Counted from the stretch's first letter, positions 17,951 to 27,196 are shown. The stretch: DNA of 64,000 nt from Pleomorphomonas koreensis DSM 23070 (GCF_000425185.1 NZ_AULH01000010.1:1-64000), one strand, 5' to 3'. The notes: generated by a model from the sequence alone, not told the origin. Numbers and translations are program-made.

Positions 17951-18021
17951 CTTGCCATCGCAGCGAGGGATTCCCACGTAACAGACGGCATTCCAGCCGA
18001 CACCGTTTCCGGGAGCCCGCC

Positions 18022-18426
18022 ATGACCGCCGAGACTTTCCCGATCACCCGCAGCGACGAGGAATGGCGCCGGCTGCTGACGCCCGAGCAATATCGTGTCA
18101 TGCGCGGCCACGGCACCGAGCCGCCGGGCAGTTGCGCGCTGCTTCAGGAGAAGCGGCCCGGCGTGTTCCATTGCGCCGGCTGCGACGCGCCGCTGTTCGG
18201 CGCGCGCGACAAGTTCGAGAGCGGCACCGGCTGGCCGAGCTTCAACGAGCCGGAGCCGGGCGCCGTCGAGACCTCGACCGACCGCAGTCATTTCATGGTG
18301 CGCACCGAGGTGCATTGCGCCCGCTGCGGCTCGCACCTCGGCCATGTGTTCGACGACGGCCCGCCGCCAAGCGGCCTGCGCTACTGCATCAACGGCGTGG
18401 CGCTGGTGTTCCGGCCGGCGGCCTGA
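18022..18426 (+). CDS. msrB: Peptide-methionine (R)-S-oxide reductase MsrB
   Basis: This 134-aa repair enzyme reduces methionine-R-sulfoxide in proteins with thioredoxin as donor. Both zinc-binding cysteine pairs are present (CAGC and CARC, in 'VFHCAGCDAPLFG' and 'VHCARCGSHLGHVFDDG'), as is the catalytic cysteine in 'LRYCINGVALVF'. The fold marker 'ESGTGWPSFNEP' is intact. The ATG at 18022 is preceded by GGGAG. The family usually has 130-150 residues, so the gene is complete. It converges on ppa with 22 bases between stops. Confidence 0.95.
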   Translation: MTAETFPITRSDEEWRRLLTPEQYRVMRGHGTEPPGSCALLQEKRPGVFHCAGCDAPLFGARDKFESGTGWPSFNEPEPGAVETSTDRSHFMVRTEVHCARCGSHLGHVFDDGPPPSGLRYCINGVALVFRPAA

Positions 18427-18448
18427 GCCGCCGGACGTGCTGGCGAAT

Positions 18449-18985
18449 TCAGGCGCCGTCGGTCTTGCCGGCGGCGATCGCCGCGACGATCAGTTCCGCC
18501 GCTTCCTCGACGCCGCCCCAGCCGATCACCTTCACCCACTTGCCGGGCTCGAGATCCTTGTAGTGCTCGAAGAAGTGCTCGATCTGGTGGACGGTGATCT
18601 CCGGCAGATCGTCGATGGTCTTGATCTTGGAATAGCGGGTGGTCAGCTTGTTGGAGGGAACGGCGATGATCTTCTCGTCGTGGCCGCTCTCGTCCTGCAT
18701 CTTCAGCACGCCGATCGGCCGGCAGTTCATGATGGCGCCCGGCACGATGGCGCGGGTGTTGACCACCATGACGTCGATCGGGTCGCCGTCGTCGGACAGC
18801 GTGTGCGGCACGAAGCCGTAGTTTCCGGGGTAGTGCATCGCCGTGTAGAGGAAGCGGTCGACGTACATGGCGCCGGCCGCCTTGTCCATCTCGTACTTGA
18901 TGGGCTCGCCGCCGAGCGGCACCTCGATGATGACGTTGATGTCCTCGGGCGGGTTGTTGCCGATGGGAACGGCGTCGATGCGCAT
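18449..18985 (-). CDS. ppa: Inorganic pyrophosphatase
   Basis: This 178-aa family I soluble pyrophosphatase hydrolyses PPi to two phosphates and pulls biosynthetic reactions forward. The signature '[11 protein letters not shown]' with its metal-binding aspartates is present, as are '[18 protein letters not shown]' and '[17 protein letters not shown]'. '[19 protein letters not shown]' gives the C-terminal active-site lysine. The ATG at 18985 follows AAGGA. Length is the bacterial standard. Confidence 0.97.
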   Translation of the reverse strand: MRIDAVPIGNNPPEDINVIIEVPLGGEPIKYEMDKAAGAMYVDRFLYTAMHYPGNYGFVPHTLSDDGDPIDVMVVNTRAIVPGAIMNCRPIGVLKMQDESGHDEKIIAVPSNKLTTRYSKIKTIDDLPEITVHQIEHFFEHYKDLEPGKWVKVIGWGGVEEAAELIVAAIAAGKTDGA

Positions 18986-19072
18986 GATTGATCCTTGAAA
19001 AGCGAGAAGCTCGCGGGCACGTGTTTATCCGTAAGCGTGCGGCGAAAGCAAGGCGCCGCAAGGGCCAATCGC

Positions 19073-19594
19073 TCAGCCGCGCCCGACCGGCGGCCAGGCG
19101 TAGACGGTGACCGGTACCAGGCGGCCGGCGATCTCCTCGCTGGAGCCGACCACCTCCTGGCCGCCCAGCCGCCGATAGAAGCCGACACCGACATCGTTGG
19201 CGGAGAGCACGCGCACGACGAGGCCGTCGAGGTGCATGTCGGCCAGCGCCGCCCGCGCCTCCTCGAACAGCCGCCGGCCGAGGCCGACGCCGTGCATGTC
19301 GGGATTGAGATAGAGTTCGTAGATCTCGCCGCGAAAGGGCAGGGCGCGCATGCGACTGGGGCCGAGCGTCGCATAGCCGGCGACGCGGCCCTCGACCTTG
19401 ACCACCAGCACGGCGACGTTGCGGGCGATGGCCTTCGCCCACCAGCGCGGCCCCCGCCGCTCGATCATCCGTTCGAGTTCGATGCCGTCGAGAATCCCCC
19501 GGTAGGCGTAGCGCCAGGCGGCGTCGTGGACGGCCGCGATCGCCGCGGCATCCTCGACGATGGCGCGCTGGACGTCGATCGAGAGGGTACTCAT
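19073..19594 (-). CDS. GNAT-family N-acetyltransferase
   Basis: This 173-aa protein has the acetyl-CoA-binding motif A 'LYLNPDMHGVGLGRRLFEEA' and the following 'VRVLSANDVGVGFYRRLGGQ', both typical of GNAT enzymes. The N-terminus 'RAIVEDAAAIAAVHDAAWR' is the usual first helix region. I chose ATG 19594 ('MSTLSIDVQRA') over 19621, since the extra nine residues add nothing recognisable. Substrate is unknown. It is upstream of ppa on the same strand with an 87-base gap and downstream of a terminator, so it probably has its own promoter. Confidence 0.85.
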   Translation of the reverse strand: MSTLSIDVQRAIVEDAAAIAAVHDAAWRYAYRGILDGIELERMIERRGPRWWAKAIARNVAVLVVKVEGRVAGYATLGPSRMRALPFRGEIYELYLNPDMHGVGLGRRLFEEARAALADMHLDGLVVRVLSANDVGVGFYRRLGGQEVVGSSEEIAGRLVPVTVYAWPPVGRG

Positions 19595-19633
19595 GGCGGC
19601 AAGCTTAACCCGGACCCTCAAGGAGCGGAAGAC

Positions 19634-19659
19634 AAAAACGCCGGCCGCGAGCGGCCGGC
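19634..19659 (-). terminator. Rho-independent terminator of the L,D-transpeptidase gene
   Basis: GCCGGCCGC (19640-19648) pairs with GCGGCCGGC (19651-19659). On the minus strand the stem is followed by GTTTTTG, directly downstream of the L,D-transpeptidase stop. Confidence 0.8.
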
Positions 19660-19668
19660 GATCTCCGC

Positions 19669-21228
19669 TCAGAACCAGCTGCCGATCCGGTCGAGGATGC
19701 TCTTGTCCTTGGCGCTCGCCTGGGCGTTCTCGGGTGCCGGTGCCACGACGGGCGGACAGGGCGGCGTGCCGGGCGGTACCACCACGCCGGGCGCGGCGCA
19801 GGCGGCGGCCGGCTGCGCAACAGCGGCGGTGGCGGGCATCGCCGGGTTGGGCAGCGGGATCGGCGCGGCGGCCGGGATCACCGGCGCGGCGACCGTCGCG
19901 GCCGGCAGCGCCAATGCGGCGGCAACCGGGGCCGACGCGGCCGCCGGAACTGCCGTAGCCGTCGGGACCGAGGCGGCAACGGCAACCGGCGCGGGCGTCT
20001 CGGGGCGGTCGCCGCCGGTCATGAAGGAGAACAGCCGGGAGATGGCGCCGGCCCGCTCCTGCTCGACCGGTTCGGCCATGGCGACGGCGTGGATCGCGGC
20101 CCCACGCGGATCGGCGACCGGCACCGGCGCGCCGGTCGGCGGCACGATCACCGGTCCCACGGTGATGCCGGCATCCGGATTGGGCTCGGCGCCGAACAGG
20201 CGGGCGATGGCGCCCGGATTGCGCTCGGCCTCGATGCGGGCCAGCTCGGCGTCGGCCTTGGCCTTCTCCGCATCGGCCTTGCGGCGCTCGGTGGCCAGTG
20301 CGATCTGAATGCGCTTGTCTTCCTCGGCCTTGCGGTTCTCCTCCAGCTTGGCGAACAGCACCTCGGCCTGGGCGTAGTCGGTCTTGGCCCTGGTCTGGAG
20401 CGAGGCGAGCAGTTCGCGCGGCTGGCCGAGATCGGTCGGGCAGGCCTCGGCCGCGTTGAGCGGCTGGGCGGGATTGGCGTTGAACACGTATTTGCGGCCG
20501 CAGACGTCCACCTTCGGCTCGAGCTTGGTCATCTCGAAGGTGTCGTAGCCCTCCTTCAGCATCTTCCAGAAGGCCATGTTGGGATCGTTCCAGTGCTTGG
20601 CCATGTTCTTGCCGTCGAGGCGGAACGGGTAGGCCTGGAGCTGGAAAGCCCTCTGGCCGCCACGGAACGCCTCGCGGGCCAGCGCGTAGATCTCCTGGAT
20701 CTGCGAGTCGCTCATGGCGTAGCAGCCGCGCGACGAGCAGGAGCCGTGCACCATCAGCGCCGAACCGCTGCGGCCGTTGGCGCGGTCATAGGCATTGGGG
20801 AAGCCGGTGTTGAAGGCGAGATACCAATCGGACTTGGGATTCATCAGGCCGGGGGTGATGGCGTAGAAGCCCTCCGGCGCCTGCCGGTCGCCCTCCTTGA
20901 CCTTGGGGCCGAGATTGCCCGACCAGCGACAGATGTCGTAGCTCTTCAGCAGCGCGTAGCGGCCGCTGGCCGTCATCTTCCAGACCTCGAACTTGTTCTC
21001 CTCCTTGAAGATGCGCATCAGCACCGGCGAGGACAGCTTCATGTCGAGCTTCTGCATCAGCGCCAGCGTCTTCGGCGACACCGGCCGCTGATCCTTGGGG
21101 CCGTAGCCGTAGCCGATCTCGTCGGCCTGACAGGCGGCGAGCAGCGCCGCGACGCCGAGGGCGCCGACAAGACGCGCGAGGCGGCCGGCGGTCGGAGCGG
21201 CGAAGAGGGGCGGATTCGGACGGGTCAT
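19669..21228 (-). CDS. L,D-transpeptidase family lipoprotein (YkuD/YafK type)
   Basis: This 519-aa protein has a lipoprotein signal ending 'LGVAALLAACQADE', where the cysteine would be lipidated. The catalytic domain carries the L,D-transpeptidase motif 'LMVHGSCSSRGCYAMSD', with nucleophile cysteine after SRG and the upstream histidine. Such enzymes form 3-3 peptidoglycan crosslinks or attach proteins to the wall. After about residue 290 a charged, Lys/Glu-rich helical stretch ('EENRKAEEDKRIQIALATER') is followed by a long Ala/Pro/Val-rich low-complexity tail to near the C-terminus. ATG 21228 with GGAGAG upstream is preferred to the more distal start. A strong terminator follows the gene. Confidence 0.9.
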   Translation of the reverse strand: MTRPNPPLFAAPTAGRLARLVGALGVAALLAACQADEIGYGYGPKDQRPVSPKTLALMQKLDMKLSSPVLMRIFKEENKFEVWKMTASGRYALLKSYDICRWSGNLGPKVKEGDRQAPEGFYAITPGLMNPKSDWYLAFNTGFPNAYDRANGRSGSALMVHGSCSSRGCYAMSDSQIQEIYALAREAFRGGQRAFQLQAYPFRLDGKNMAKHWNDPNMAFWKMLKEGYDTFEMTKLEPKVDVCGRKYVFNANPAQPLNAAEACPTDLGQPRELLASLQTRAKTDYAQAEVLFAKLEENRKAEEDKRIQIALATERRKADAEKAKADAELARIEAERNPGAIARLFGAEPNPDAGITVGPVIVPPTGAPVPVADPRGAAIHAVAMAEPVEQERAGAISRLFSFMTGGDRPETPAPVAVAASVPTATAVPAAASAPVAAALALPAATVAAPVIPAAAPIPLPNPAMPATAAVAQPAAACAAPGVVVPPGTPPCPPVVAPAPENAQASAKDKSILDRIGSWF

Positions 21229-21364
21229 GCTCTCCGTTTCACTGCTGGGCGCCATTTCCGGGCGCTGGCGGGGCCGGCCAGCGGCCCCCCGGCGCCGGAC
21301 AGCATATCACGAAGCAATCCTCGGCGGCGATGGTTAGCGAACCGTTACCGCCGGCACACGTATG

Positions 21365-22324
21365 CTACACCTTCAGGTCGCGACCGATGGCCAGGAACTT
21401 GCGGCGGCGGTCGTCGCGGATGTCGTCGCGGCTCTTGCCGTCGAAGGTGGAGAGCGCCGCCTCGATGACGCCGCCCACCGCCTCGATCACCTGGTCGGGC
21501 GCCCGGTGGGCGCCGCCGACCGGCTCGTCGATGATGCCGTCGATGATGCCGTAACGGGTGAGGTCCTGGGCGGTGATGCGCATGTTCATCGCCGCGTCCT
21601 GCGCCTTGGCCGAATCCTTCCACAGGATGGAGGCGGCGCCTTCGGGCGAGATCACCGAATAGATGGAATGCTCCAGCATGAAGACGCGGTTGGCGGTGGC
21701 GATGGCGATGGCGCCGCCGGAGCCGCCCTCGCCGATCACCACCGAGACGATCGGCACGCCGAGGCGCAGGCAGGCCTGCGTCGAGCGGGCGATGGCCTCG
21801 GCCTGGCCGCGCTCCTCGGCGCCGATGCCGGGATAGGCGCCGGCCGTGTCGACCAGCGAGATCAGCGGCAGGTCGAAGCGATCGGCCAGCTCCATGATGC
21901 GGATGGCCTTGCGGTAGCCTTCCGGCCGGGCCATGCCGAAGTTGTGGCGGATGCGGGTCTGGGTGTCGTGGCCCTTCTCCTGGCCGATCACCGCCACCGG
22001 ACGGCCGCGGAAGCTGCCGAGGCCGGCGATGATCGCCGCGTCCTCGCCGAAGTTGCGATCGCCGGCCAGCGGCGTCCAGTCGGCGATCAGGCGCTCGATG
22101 TAGTGGACGGCGTGCGGCCGGTCGGGATGGCGGGCGACCTGCGCCTTCTGCCAGGGGGTGAGGCGGGTGTAGATGTCGGCAAGCGCCTGGGCGGCACTCG
22201 TCTCGAGCTTGGCGATGTCATCGTCGATGGCGAGGGTGTTGCCGCCCTCGGCGAGGGCCTTCAGCTCCTGAACCTTGCCCTCAAGGTCGGCGATGGGTTT
22301 CTCAAAGTCGAGATAGCTTCTCAT
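21365..22324 (-). CDS. accA: Acetyl-CoA carboxylase carboxyltransferase subunit alpha
   Basis: This 319-aa subunit, with AccD, moves the carboxyl group from biotin to acetyl-CoA in the first step of fatty-acid synthesis. Landmarks are '[20 protein letters not shown]', '[21 protein letters not shown]', '[13 protein letters not shown]', '[20 protein letters not shown]' and '[17 protein letters not shown]', all highly conserved. Length matches the family. It lies downstream of xerD on the same strand with a 159-base gap. Confidence 0.98.
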   Translation of the reverse strand: MRSYLDFEKPIADLEGKVQELKALAEGGNTLAIDDDIAKLETSAAQALADIYTRLTPWQKAQVARHPDRPHAVHYIERLIADWTPLAGDRNFGEDAAIIAGLGSFRGRPVAVIGQEKGHDTQTRIRHNFGMARPEGYRKAIRIMELADRFDLPLISLVDTAGAYPGIGAEERGQAEAIARSTQACLRLGVPIVSVVIGEGGSGGAIAIATANRVFMLEHSIYSVISPEGAASILWKDSAKAQDAAMNMRITAQDLTRYGIIDGIIDEPVGGAHRAPDQVIEAVGGVIEAALSTFDGKSRDDIRDDRRRKFLAIGRDLKV

Positions 22325-22483
22325 CCGGCTCTCTTCATGGTGCCCCGGCCGCCGTCTCGTCCCTCGGTGTCTCCGAGAGAGCGGAGGCCGCGCACACTTG
22401 GCTTCCGAACCGCCGCCTTGTCAACGCCCATCGCCGCAAATGCCGGCAATTGTGTGGCCATCTCCGTGCCAATACCAAGGAAA

Positions 22484-23413
22484 TCAACGCTCGGACAGCG
22501 GATGGTGGTCGGCGACCAGGGCGGCGAGGCGATGCTCGAGAACGTGGGTGTAGATCTCCGTCGTGCCGATGTCGGCGTGGCCGAGCAGCTCCTGAACGAC
22601 GCGGAGATCGGCGCCGTTCTGGAGGAGATGGCTGGCAAAGGCATGGCGGAGCACGTGCGGCGACAGCTTGTCCGGCGCGATGCCGAGCCGGGCGGCGGCG
22701 TCCTTCAACTGGCGGGCAAAGCTCTGGCGGGTGACGTGGCCGGTCTCCGAGGCGGCGGGGAACAGGAAGGGGCTGCCGGCGTGGCGACCGCTCGCCTTGA
22801 GCAGCCGCCGATAGGCGAGGACGGCGGCGCGCGCCGTGTCGCCGACCGGCACCAGGCGGTCTTTTGCGCCCTTGCCGCGCACCGTGATGGCGGCCGTGCC
22901 CTCGCGGATGGCGCCGGCCGGCAGGGCGACCAGTTCGGAGACGCGCAGGCCGGAGGCATAGAGCGTCTCCAGCATGGCCGAGAAGCGGGCACGGCGCAGC
23001 GCCTCGGCCGCATCCTCGACGGGCTCGGCGGCCGCCGCGGCGACGGCGTCCATCAGCCGGCCGACCTCCTCCACCGACAGCACCTTGGGCAACGGCCGGC
23101 GGGTGCGCGGCCGGTCGACGCGGGCGGTGGGATCGTCGGGCCGGCGGCCCTCGGCGTAGAGGAACTTGTGGAGCTGGCGGACCGCCGACAGGCGGCGGGC
23201 CTGCGTCGCCGCCGCGAAGCCCTCGGCGGCGAGGCCGGCCAGGAAAGCCTCGACGTCGCCGGTCGCGGCGTCGAGCAGGCCGCGACCGCGGCCGGCCAGG
23301 AAGGAGAGATAGAGCGCGAGGTCGGCGCGGTAGGCGACAAGGGTGTTGTCGGCGGCTGCGTCCTCGATGCTCGCCGCCTCGAGATAGGCTTCGACGAGGG
23401 CGGCGTCGCTCAT
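22484..23413 (-). CDS. xerD: Tyrosine recombinase XerD
   Basis: This 309-aa recombinase resolves chromosome dimers at dif with XerC. It has the N-terminal SAM-like core-binding domain (to about residue 105) and the catalytic domain with the full set of residues: Arg in 'LYASGLRVSEL', Lys in 'VRGKGAKDRLVPV', His-x-x-Arg in 'SPHVLRHAFASHLL', His in 'LLGHADIGTTEIYTHV' and the nucleophile Tyr in the same segment. Position next to accA favours XerD over XerC. The start overlaps the stop of the upstream small membrane protein (ATGA). No attachment sites or cargo are near, so this is the housekeeping copy. Confidence 0.93.
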   Translation of the reverse strand: MSDAALVEAYLEAASIEDAAADNTLVAYRADLALYLSFLAGRGRGLLDAATGDVEAFLAGLAAEGFAAATQARRLSAVRQLHKFLYAEGRRPDDPTARVDRPRTRRPLPKVLSVEEVGRLMDAVAAAAAEPVEDAAEALRRARFSAMLETLYASGLRVSELVALPAGAIREGTAAITVRGKGAKDRLVPVGDTARAAVLAYRRLLKASGRHAGSPFLFPAASETGHVTRQSFARQLKDAAARLGIAPDKLSPHVLRHAFASHLLQNGADLRVVQELLGHADIGTTEIYTHVLEHRLAALVADHHPLSER

Positions 23414-23658
23414 CGCTGGCCGCCCGCGGCTTCGTCCGGGGTCTCGTCGGGCGCCTCGTCGGACAGCGCGGCGTCGGCCGGCTCGACGGCGGCCGGCGGC
23501 GGCGTCAGCGGCCGGGCGCCGGCCAGCACCGACGGATCGATCGGCACGCTGAAGGTGCGCGTTTCCGGCTGCACAAGATGGGCGAGTGCCAGCACGGCCG
23601 CCATGGCGAGGGCGGCGAGGGCGAGCAGGAAACCGAGGAAACGGGTGATGGTGGGCAT
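23410..23658 (-). CDS. Small single-helix membrane protein
   Basis: This 82-aa protein has one strong transmembrane helix near the N-terminus ('FLGFLLALAALAMAAVLALAHL'-like region, residues 8-28) and a proline- and acidic-rich tail outside it. No family is recognised. Its stop overlaps the xerD start by four bases, so it is translated with xerD, and it is divergent from aroK. Coding is supported by the overlap and the clean membrane-protein pattern. Confidence 0.65.
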   Translation of the reverse strand: MPTITRFLGFLLALAALAMAAVLALAHLVQPETRTFSVPIDPSVLAGARPLTPPPAAVEPADAALSDEAPDETPDEAAGGQR

Positions 23659-23741
23659 GGGTCCGCTTGGGGGTGTCCGCTCTGTCGCGACGGCGGCCGC
23701 TCGGCGGCGCTAACTGCTTGACAGACGCGCCTCCTCAACCC

Positions 23742-24386
23742 ATGAGACTTCTCATGGCCGACGTCAAGACAAACCGCCGCCGCGATCCCGACGCCGCCGC
23801 CCGGCGCGGCGGAGCCGGCGCGCGCATCGTCGATCTGCTGGGCAGCCGCTCGGTGGTGCTGGTCGGCATGATGGGGGCGGGCAAGACGTCGGTGGGCAAG
23901 CGCCTGGCCGGCCGTCTCGGCCTGACCTTCGTCGATGCCGACACGGCGATCGAGGAGGCGGCCAAGAAGACGGTGACGGAGATCTTCGCCGAGCACGGCG
24001 AGGACTATTTCCGGCAGGGCGAGCGGCGGGTGATCGCCCGCCTGCTGCGCGAGCCGCGCCAGATCATCGCCACCGGCGGCGGCGCCTTCATGAACGCCGA
24101 GACGCGGGCGGCGATCCGCGCCGCCGGCCTGTCGATCTGGCTGAAGGCCGACTGGGAGCTGCTGTTCGAGCGGGTGCGGCGGCGGCCGACGCGGCCGCTG
24201 CTGCAGAACGCCGATCCCGAGGGCACGCTGAAGGCGCTCGTCGACCTGCGCTATCCGGTTTATGCCGAGGCCGATCTCACCGTGCAGTCGGTGGACGTGC
24301 CGCACGAGGCGATGGTCGACGCGGTGATGGCGGCGCTGGAAGCGTGGCTGATCGACGAGGCGGAACAACGGGCACGGATGCCGTGA
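23742..24386 (+). CDS. aroK: Shikimate kinase
   Basis: This enzyme of about 214 aa phosphorylates shikimate in the aromatic amino-acid pathway. It has Walker A 'GMMGAGKTSVGKRLAG', the shikimate-binding 'VDADTAIEEAAKKTVTEIFA', 'YFRQGERRVIARLL', the glycine-rich 'IATGGGAFMN' and the lid segment 'RRRPTRPLLQ'. The N-terminus is about 25 residues longer and basic compared with compact homologues. The start could be ATG 23742 or ATG 23754; neither has a strong ribosome site. It is followed 21 bases later by aroB, forming an aroK-aroB pair. Confidence 0.93.
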   Translation: MRLLMADVKTNRRRDPDAAARRGGAGARIVDLLGSRSVVLVGMMGAGKTSVGKRLAGRLGLTFVDADTAIEEAAKKTVTEIFAEHGEDYFRQGERRVIARLLREPRQIIATGGGAFMNAETRAAIRAAGLSIWLKADWELLFERVRRRPTRPLLQNADPEGTLKALVDLRYPVYAEADLTVQSVDVPHEAMVDAVMAALEAWLIDEAEQRARMP

Positions 24387-24407
24387 TGGCACGGGACGGG
24401 GGAAGAC

Positions 24408-25547
24408 ATGACGGCAGAAGATGAAACGGACGGCATCGTCAAGGTGCCGGTGTCGCTCGGCGACCGGTCCTACGACATCCTGATCGGCGAGGGGCTGGCC
24501 ACCGACGCCGGCCGCTGGTTCCGCGCCGTGCTGCCCAAGGCGCGCGCCTGCATCATCACCGATTCCAACGTCTCCGGCCGCCATCTCGTCGCCTTCGAGA
24601 AGTCGCTGCGGCGGGCCGGCGTCACGGCCAGCGCCGTGGTCATCCCGGCCGGCGAAGCGTCCAAGTGCTTCGACGTGTTCGAGCAGGTGGTCGACCAGGT
24701 GGTCGGCGGCCGCTACGAGCGCGGCGACGCGGTGGTGGCGCTGGGCGGCGGCGTGGTCGGCGACCTCTCCGGCTTCGTCGCCGGCGTGGTGCGGCGCGGC
24801 ATGCGCTTCGTGCAGGTGCCGACGACGCTGCTCAGCCAGGTGGATTCCTCGGTCGGCGGCAAGACCGGCATCAACAGCCGCCACGGCAAGAATCTGGTCG
24901 GCGTGTTCCACCAGCCCGATCTGGTGCTGATCGACACCAAGGTGCTCGACACGCTGTCCGAGCGCGAGTTCCGCGCCGGCTATGCCGAGGTGGTCAAATA
25001 CGGCCTGATCGACAATGCCGGCTTCTTCGCCTGGCTCGAAGGCAACTGGCGCGATGTGTTCGCCGGCGGCCCGGCCCGCACCGAGGCGATCGCCGTCTCC
25101 TGCCGCTCCAAGGCGGCCATCGTCAGCCGCGACGAGCGCGAAACCGGCGACCGCGCGCTCCTCAACCTCGGCCACACCTTCGGCCATGCCATCGAGACGG
25201 CGGCCGGCTACGACGGTTCGGTGGTGCACGGCGAGGCGGTGGCGCTCGGCATGGTGCTCGCCCACGATTTCTCGGTGCGGCTCAACCAGATGTCGCAGGA
25301 CGACGCTGACCGCATTCGCGCCCATCTTCAGGCCGTCGGCCTGCCGACCCGGCTTGCCGAGCTGCCCGGCGGCGCGCCGAGCGTCGCCACCTTCATGGAG
25401 CTGATCGGTCAGGACAAGAAGGTGCAGAACGGCGCGCTGACCTTCATCCTCAGCCGCGGCATCGGCGAGGCGTTCATCGCCCGCGACGTGCCGGCCGAGG
25501 CGGTGCGCGCCTTCCTCACCGACAAGCTCAGCGAGGGGCAGGCCTGA
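24408..25547 (+). CDS. aroB: 3-dehydroquinate synthase
   Basis: This 379-aa NAD- and metal-dependent enzyme converts DAHP to 3-dehydroquinate, the second step of the shikimate pathway. Conserved parts seen are 'VALGGGVVGDLSGFVAGVV', 'VQVPTTLLSQVDSSVGGKTG', 'GKNLVGVFHQPDLVLIDT', 'YAEVVKYGLI', 'LNLGHTFGHAIE' and 'VVHGEAVALGMVLA', which include the metal-binding Glu and His residues. ATG 24408 is 21 bases after aroK. Its last base is shared with the next ATG (TGATG), so the CorC-like gene downstream is coupled. Confidence 0.97.
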   Translation: MTAEDETDGIVKVPVSLGDRSYDILIGEGLATDAGRWFRAVLPKARACIITDSNVSGRHLVAFEKSLRRAGVTASAVVIPAGEASKCFDVFEQVVDQVVGGRYERGDAVVALGGGVVGDLSGFVAGVVRRGMRFVQVPTTLLSQVDSSVGGKTGINSRHGKNLVGVFHQPDLVLIDTKVLDTLSEREFRAGYAEVVKYGLIDNAGFFAWLEGNWRDVFAGGPARTEAIAVSCRSKAAIVSRDERETGDRALLNLGHTFGHAIETAAGYDGSVVHGEAVALGMVLAHDFSVRLNQMSQDDADRIRAHLQAVGLPTRLAELPGGAPSVATFMELIGQDKKVQNGALTFILSRGIGEAFIARDVPAEAVRAFLTDKLSEGQA

Positions 25548-26863
25548 TGGACGACGGGGGCGGAGCGGTCGTCGATCTCTTCGCCGCCGGCGTGCCGGTC
25601 GCCCTGTTCGTCGTCGTCACGGTGGTCCTGTCGGCGGCCGGCTCGGCGCTGCTCGCCTGCAACCGCACCAAGCTGCATCACATGGAGCGGCTTGGCGACC
25701 GCCGCATCAGCCGCCTCGTCGAGCTGACCGCCGACCGGGCGCGGGCGGTGTCGGCCATCCGCCTCGCCCGGCAGGTGTCGACGGTGGCGCTGACCATCTT
25801 CGCGACGCGCGCCGTGCTGGCCTTCGAGCCCGACCCCTGGCGGCGCGCCGGCTGGGCGGTCGGCGGCATGCTGATCGCCATCCTGCTCGACGCGGTGCCG
25901 CGCGTCCTGGTGTCGCTGCGGCCCGAGCGGTCGGCGCTGGCGCTGTTGCCGGCCATCGAGGCGCCGGCGCGGCTCTTGGAGCCGCTGATCGCCGGCATCG
26001 AGAAGGCGGTGATCGCCCCGCTCCGCCTCGCCGCCAAGGCGCCGCGCGACAGCGCCTGGACGGCGCACGAGGAGATCCGCGAGGCGGTCGACCTGATGCA
26101 CCGCGAGGGCGACGTGGTGAAGGACGACCGCGACATGGTCGGCGGCGTGCTCGACCTCAGCGAGCTGCCGCTCTCCGACATCATGGTCCACCGCACCAAG
26201 ATGCGCACCTTCGACGTGGACATGCCGGTCGGCGACCTCCTGAAGGCGGTGATCGCCAGCCCGTTCACCCGCCATCCGCTCTGGCGCGAGGAGGCCGACG
26301 ACATCGTCGGCGTGCTGCATTCCAAGGAGCTGCTGCGGGCCGTCGACCGGGCCGGCGGCGACGCCGGCAAGGTGTGCGTCGAGACGCTGATGACGCCGCC
26401 CTGGTTCGTGCCGGACACCACGCTGGCCGCCGACCAGCTCAGGGCCTTCCTGAAGCGCAAGATCCACCTGGCGCTGGTGGTCGACGAATACGGCGAGGTG
26501 CAGGGCCTCGTCACGCTCGAGGACATCCTGGAGGAGATCGTCGGCGACATCGCCGACGAGCAGGACGTGGTGGTGGAGGGCGTCCGCCCCTATCCCGACG
26601 GTTCGGCCTCTGTGGACGGCGCCGTGCCGATCCGCGACCTCAACCGCATGATGGACTGGCGCCTGCCCGACGACGAGGCGACCACCATCGCCGGCCTGGT
26701 CATCCACGAGGCGCGGATGATCCCCGATCCCGGCCAGTCCTTCACCTTCCACGGCTTCCGCTTCCGCGTGCTCAGGCGCCAGAGGAACCGCATCACCGCG
26801 CTGAAGGTCGGCCCGGTGGAGCCGCCGGGCGCCCCCGTCATTCCCCCGGCGCGCGGGCGGTGA
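25547..26863 (+). CDS. CNNM/CorC-type transport protein (DUF21 + CBS + CorC_HlyC)
   Basis: This 438-aa membrane protein has an N-terminal DUF21 membrane domain (about residues 1-150), a CBS pair in the middle ('MVHRTKMRTFDVDMPVGDLL', 'DIVGVLHSKELLRAV', 'VDEYGEVQGLVTLEDILEEI') and a C-terminal CorC/HlyC domain ('ITALKVG' near the end). Family members are linked to magnesium or cobalt efflux and stress tolerance, but a firm substrate is not known here. It follows aroB with a one-base overlap. The last 26 bases overlap bolA on the opposite strand. Confidence 0.92.
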   Translation: MDDGGGAVVDLFAAGVPVALFVVVTVVLSAAGSALLACNRTKLHHMERLGDRRISRLVELTADRARAVSAIRLARQVSTVALTIFATRAVLAFEPDPWRRAGWAVGGMLIAILLDAVPRVLVSLRPERSALALLPAIEAPARLLEPLIAGIEKAVIAPLRLAAKAPRDSAWTAHEEIREAVDLMHREGDVVKDDRDMVGGVLDLSELPLSDIMVHRTKMRTFDVDMPVGDLLKAVIASPFTRHPLWREEADDIVGVLHSKELLRAVDRAGGDAGKVCVETLMTPPWFVPDTTLAADQLRAFLKRKIHLALVVDEYGEVQGLVTLEDILEEIVGDIADEQDVVVEGVRPYPDGSASVDGAVPIRDLNRMMDWRLPDDEATTIAGLVIHEARMIPDPGQSFTFHGFRFRVLRRQRNRITALKVGPVEPPGAPVIPPARGR

Positions 26864-27125
26864 CGGAGAGGGCGTGCAGGCCGCTCTCGAACTCGGCCTT
26901 CAGCGCGTCCATCACCAGCCGCTGGCGGGCGAGGCGGCTCTTGCCCTCGAAGGCCGCCGACACCATTTCAACGGCGTAATGGGTCTCCCCTCCCTCGCGC
27001 CAGCCGGCATGGCCGCGGTGGCGTTCGCTGAGGTCGGTCACCGTGAGCAGGGTGGGCGACAGCGCGGCGAGCGCCGCCTCGATGCGGCTCTTGCGGTCGG
27101 GGGCGGGCGGGATCATCGAAGCCAT
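26838..27125 (-). CDS. BolA-family protein
   Basis: This 95-aa protein matches the BolA family: 'SRIEAALAALSPTLLTVTDL', the conserved 'HAGWREGGETHYAVEMVSAAF' region (HAG and HY/H-type ligands) and 'RQRLVMDALKAEFESGLHAL'. BolA proteins pair with monothiol glutaredoxins around an iron-sulfur cluster and affect iron regulation. The ATG at 27125 has GAAGG 8 bases upstream. The gene is tail-to-tail with the CorC-like gene and overlaps it by 26 bases. It is divergent from the J-domain gene across a spacer full of palindromes. Confidence 0.92.
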   Translation of the reverse strand: MASMIPPAPDRKSRIEAALAALSPTLLTVTDLSERHRGHAGWREGGETHYAVEMVSAAFEGKSRLARQRLVMDALKAEFESGLHALSVTARAPGE

Positions 27126-27144
27126 CGGACATCCTTCTCGGCTC

Positions 27145-27181
27145 GAGCAACAGGCATCCTGACGGATGCGCTCTGTTGCTC
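27145..27181. repeat. Intergenic hairpin 1 between bolA and the J-domain gene
   Basis: GAGCAACAG (27145-27153) pairs with CTGTTGCTC (27173-27181), and inside it GCATCC pairs with GGATGC around TGAC. It lies beside a second palindrome, in the promoter spacer of two divergent genes. Confidence 0.65.
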
Positions 27182-27196
27182 AATCTATCGACTGAC

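Noticed and set aside
22484-23413. Tyrosine recombinase as the integrase of a genomic island
   Set aside because: Length, residues and place next to accA fit housekeeping XerD; no cargo or attachment sites.
21362-23713. 783-codon open frame opposite accA and xerD
   Set aside because: Both genes on the other strand are certain; this frame crosses two genes and a spacer.
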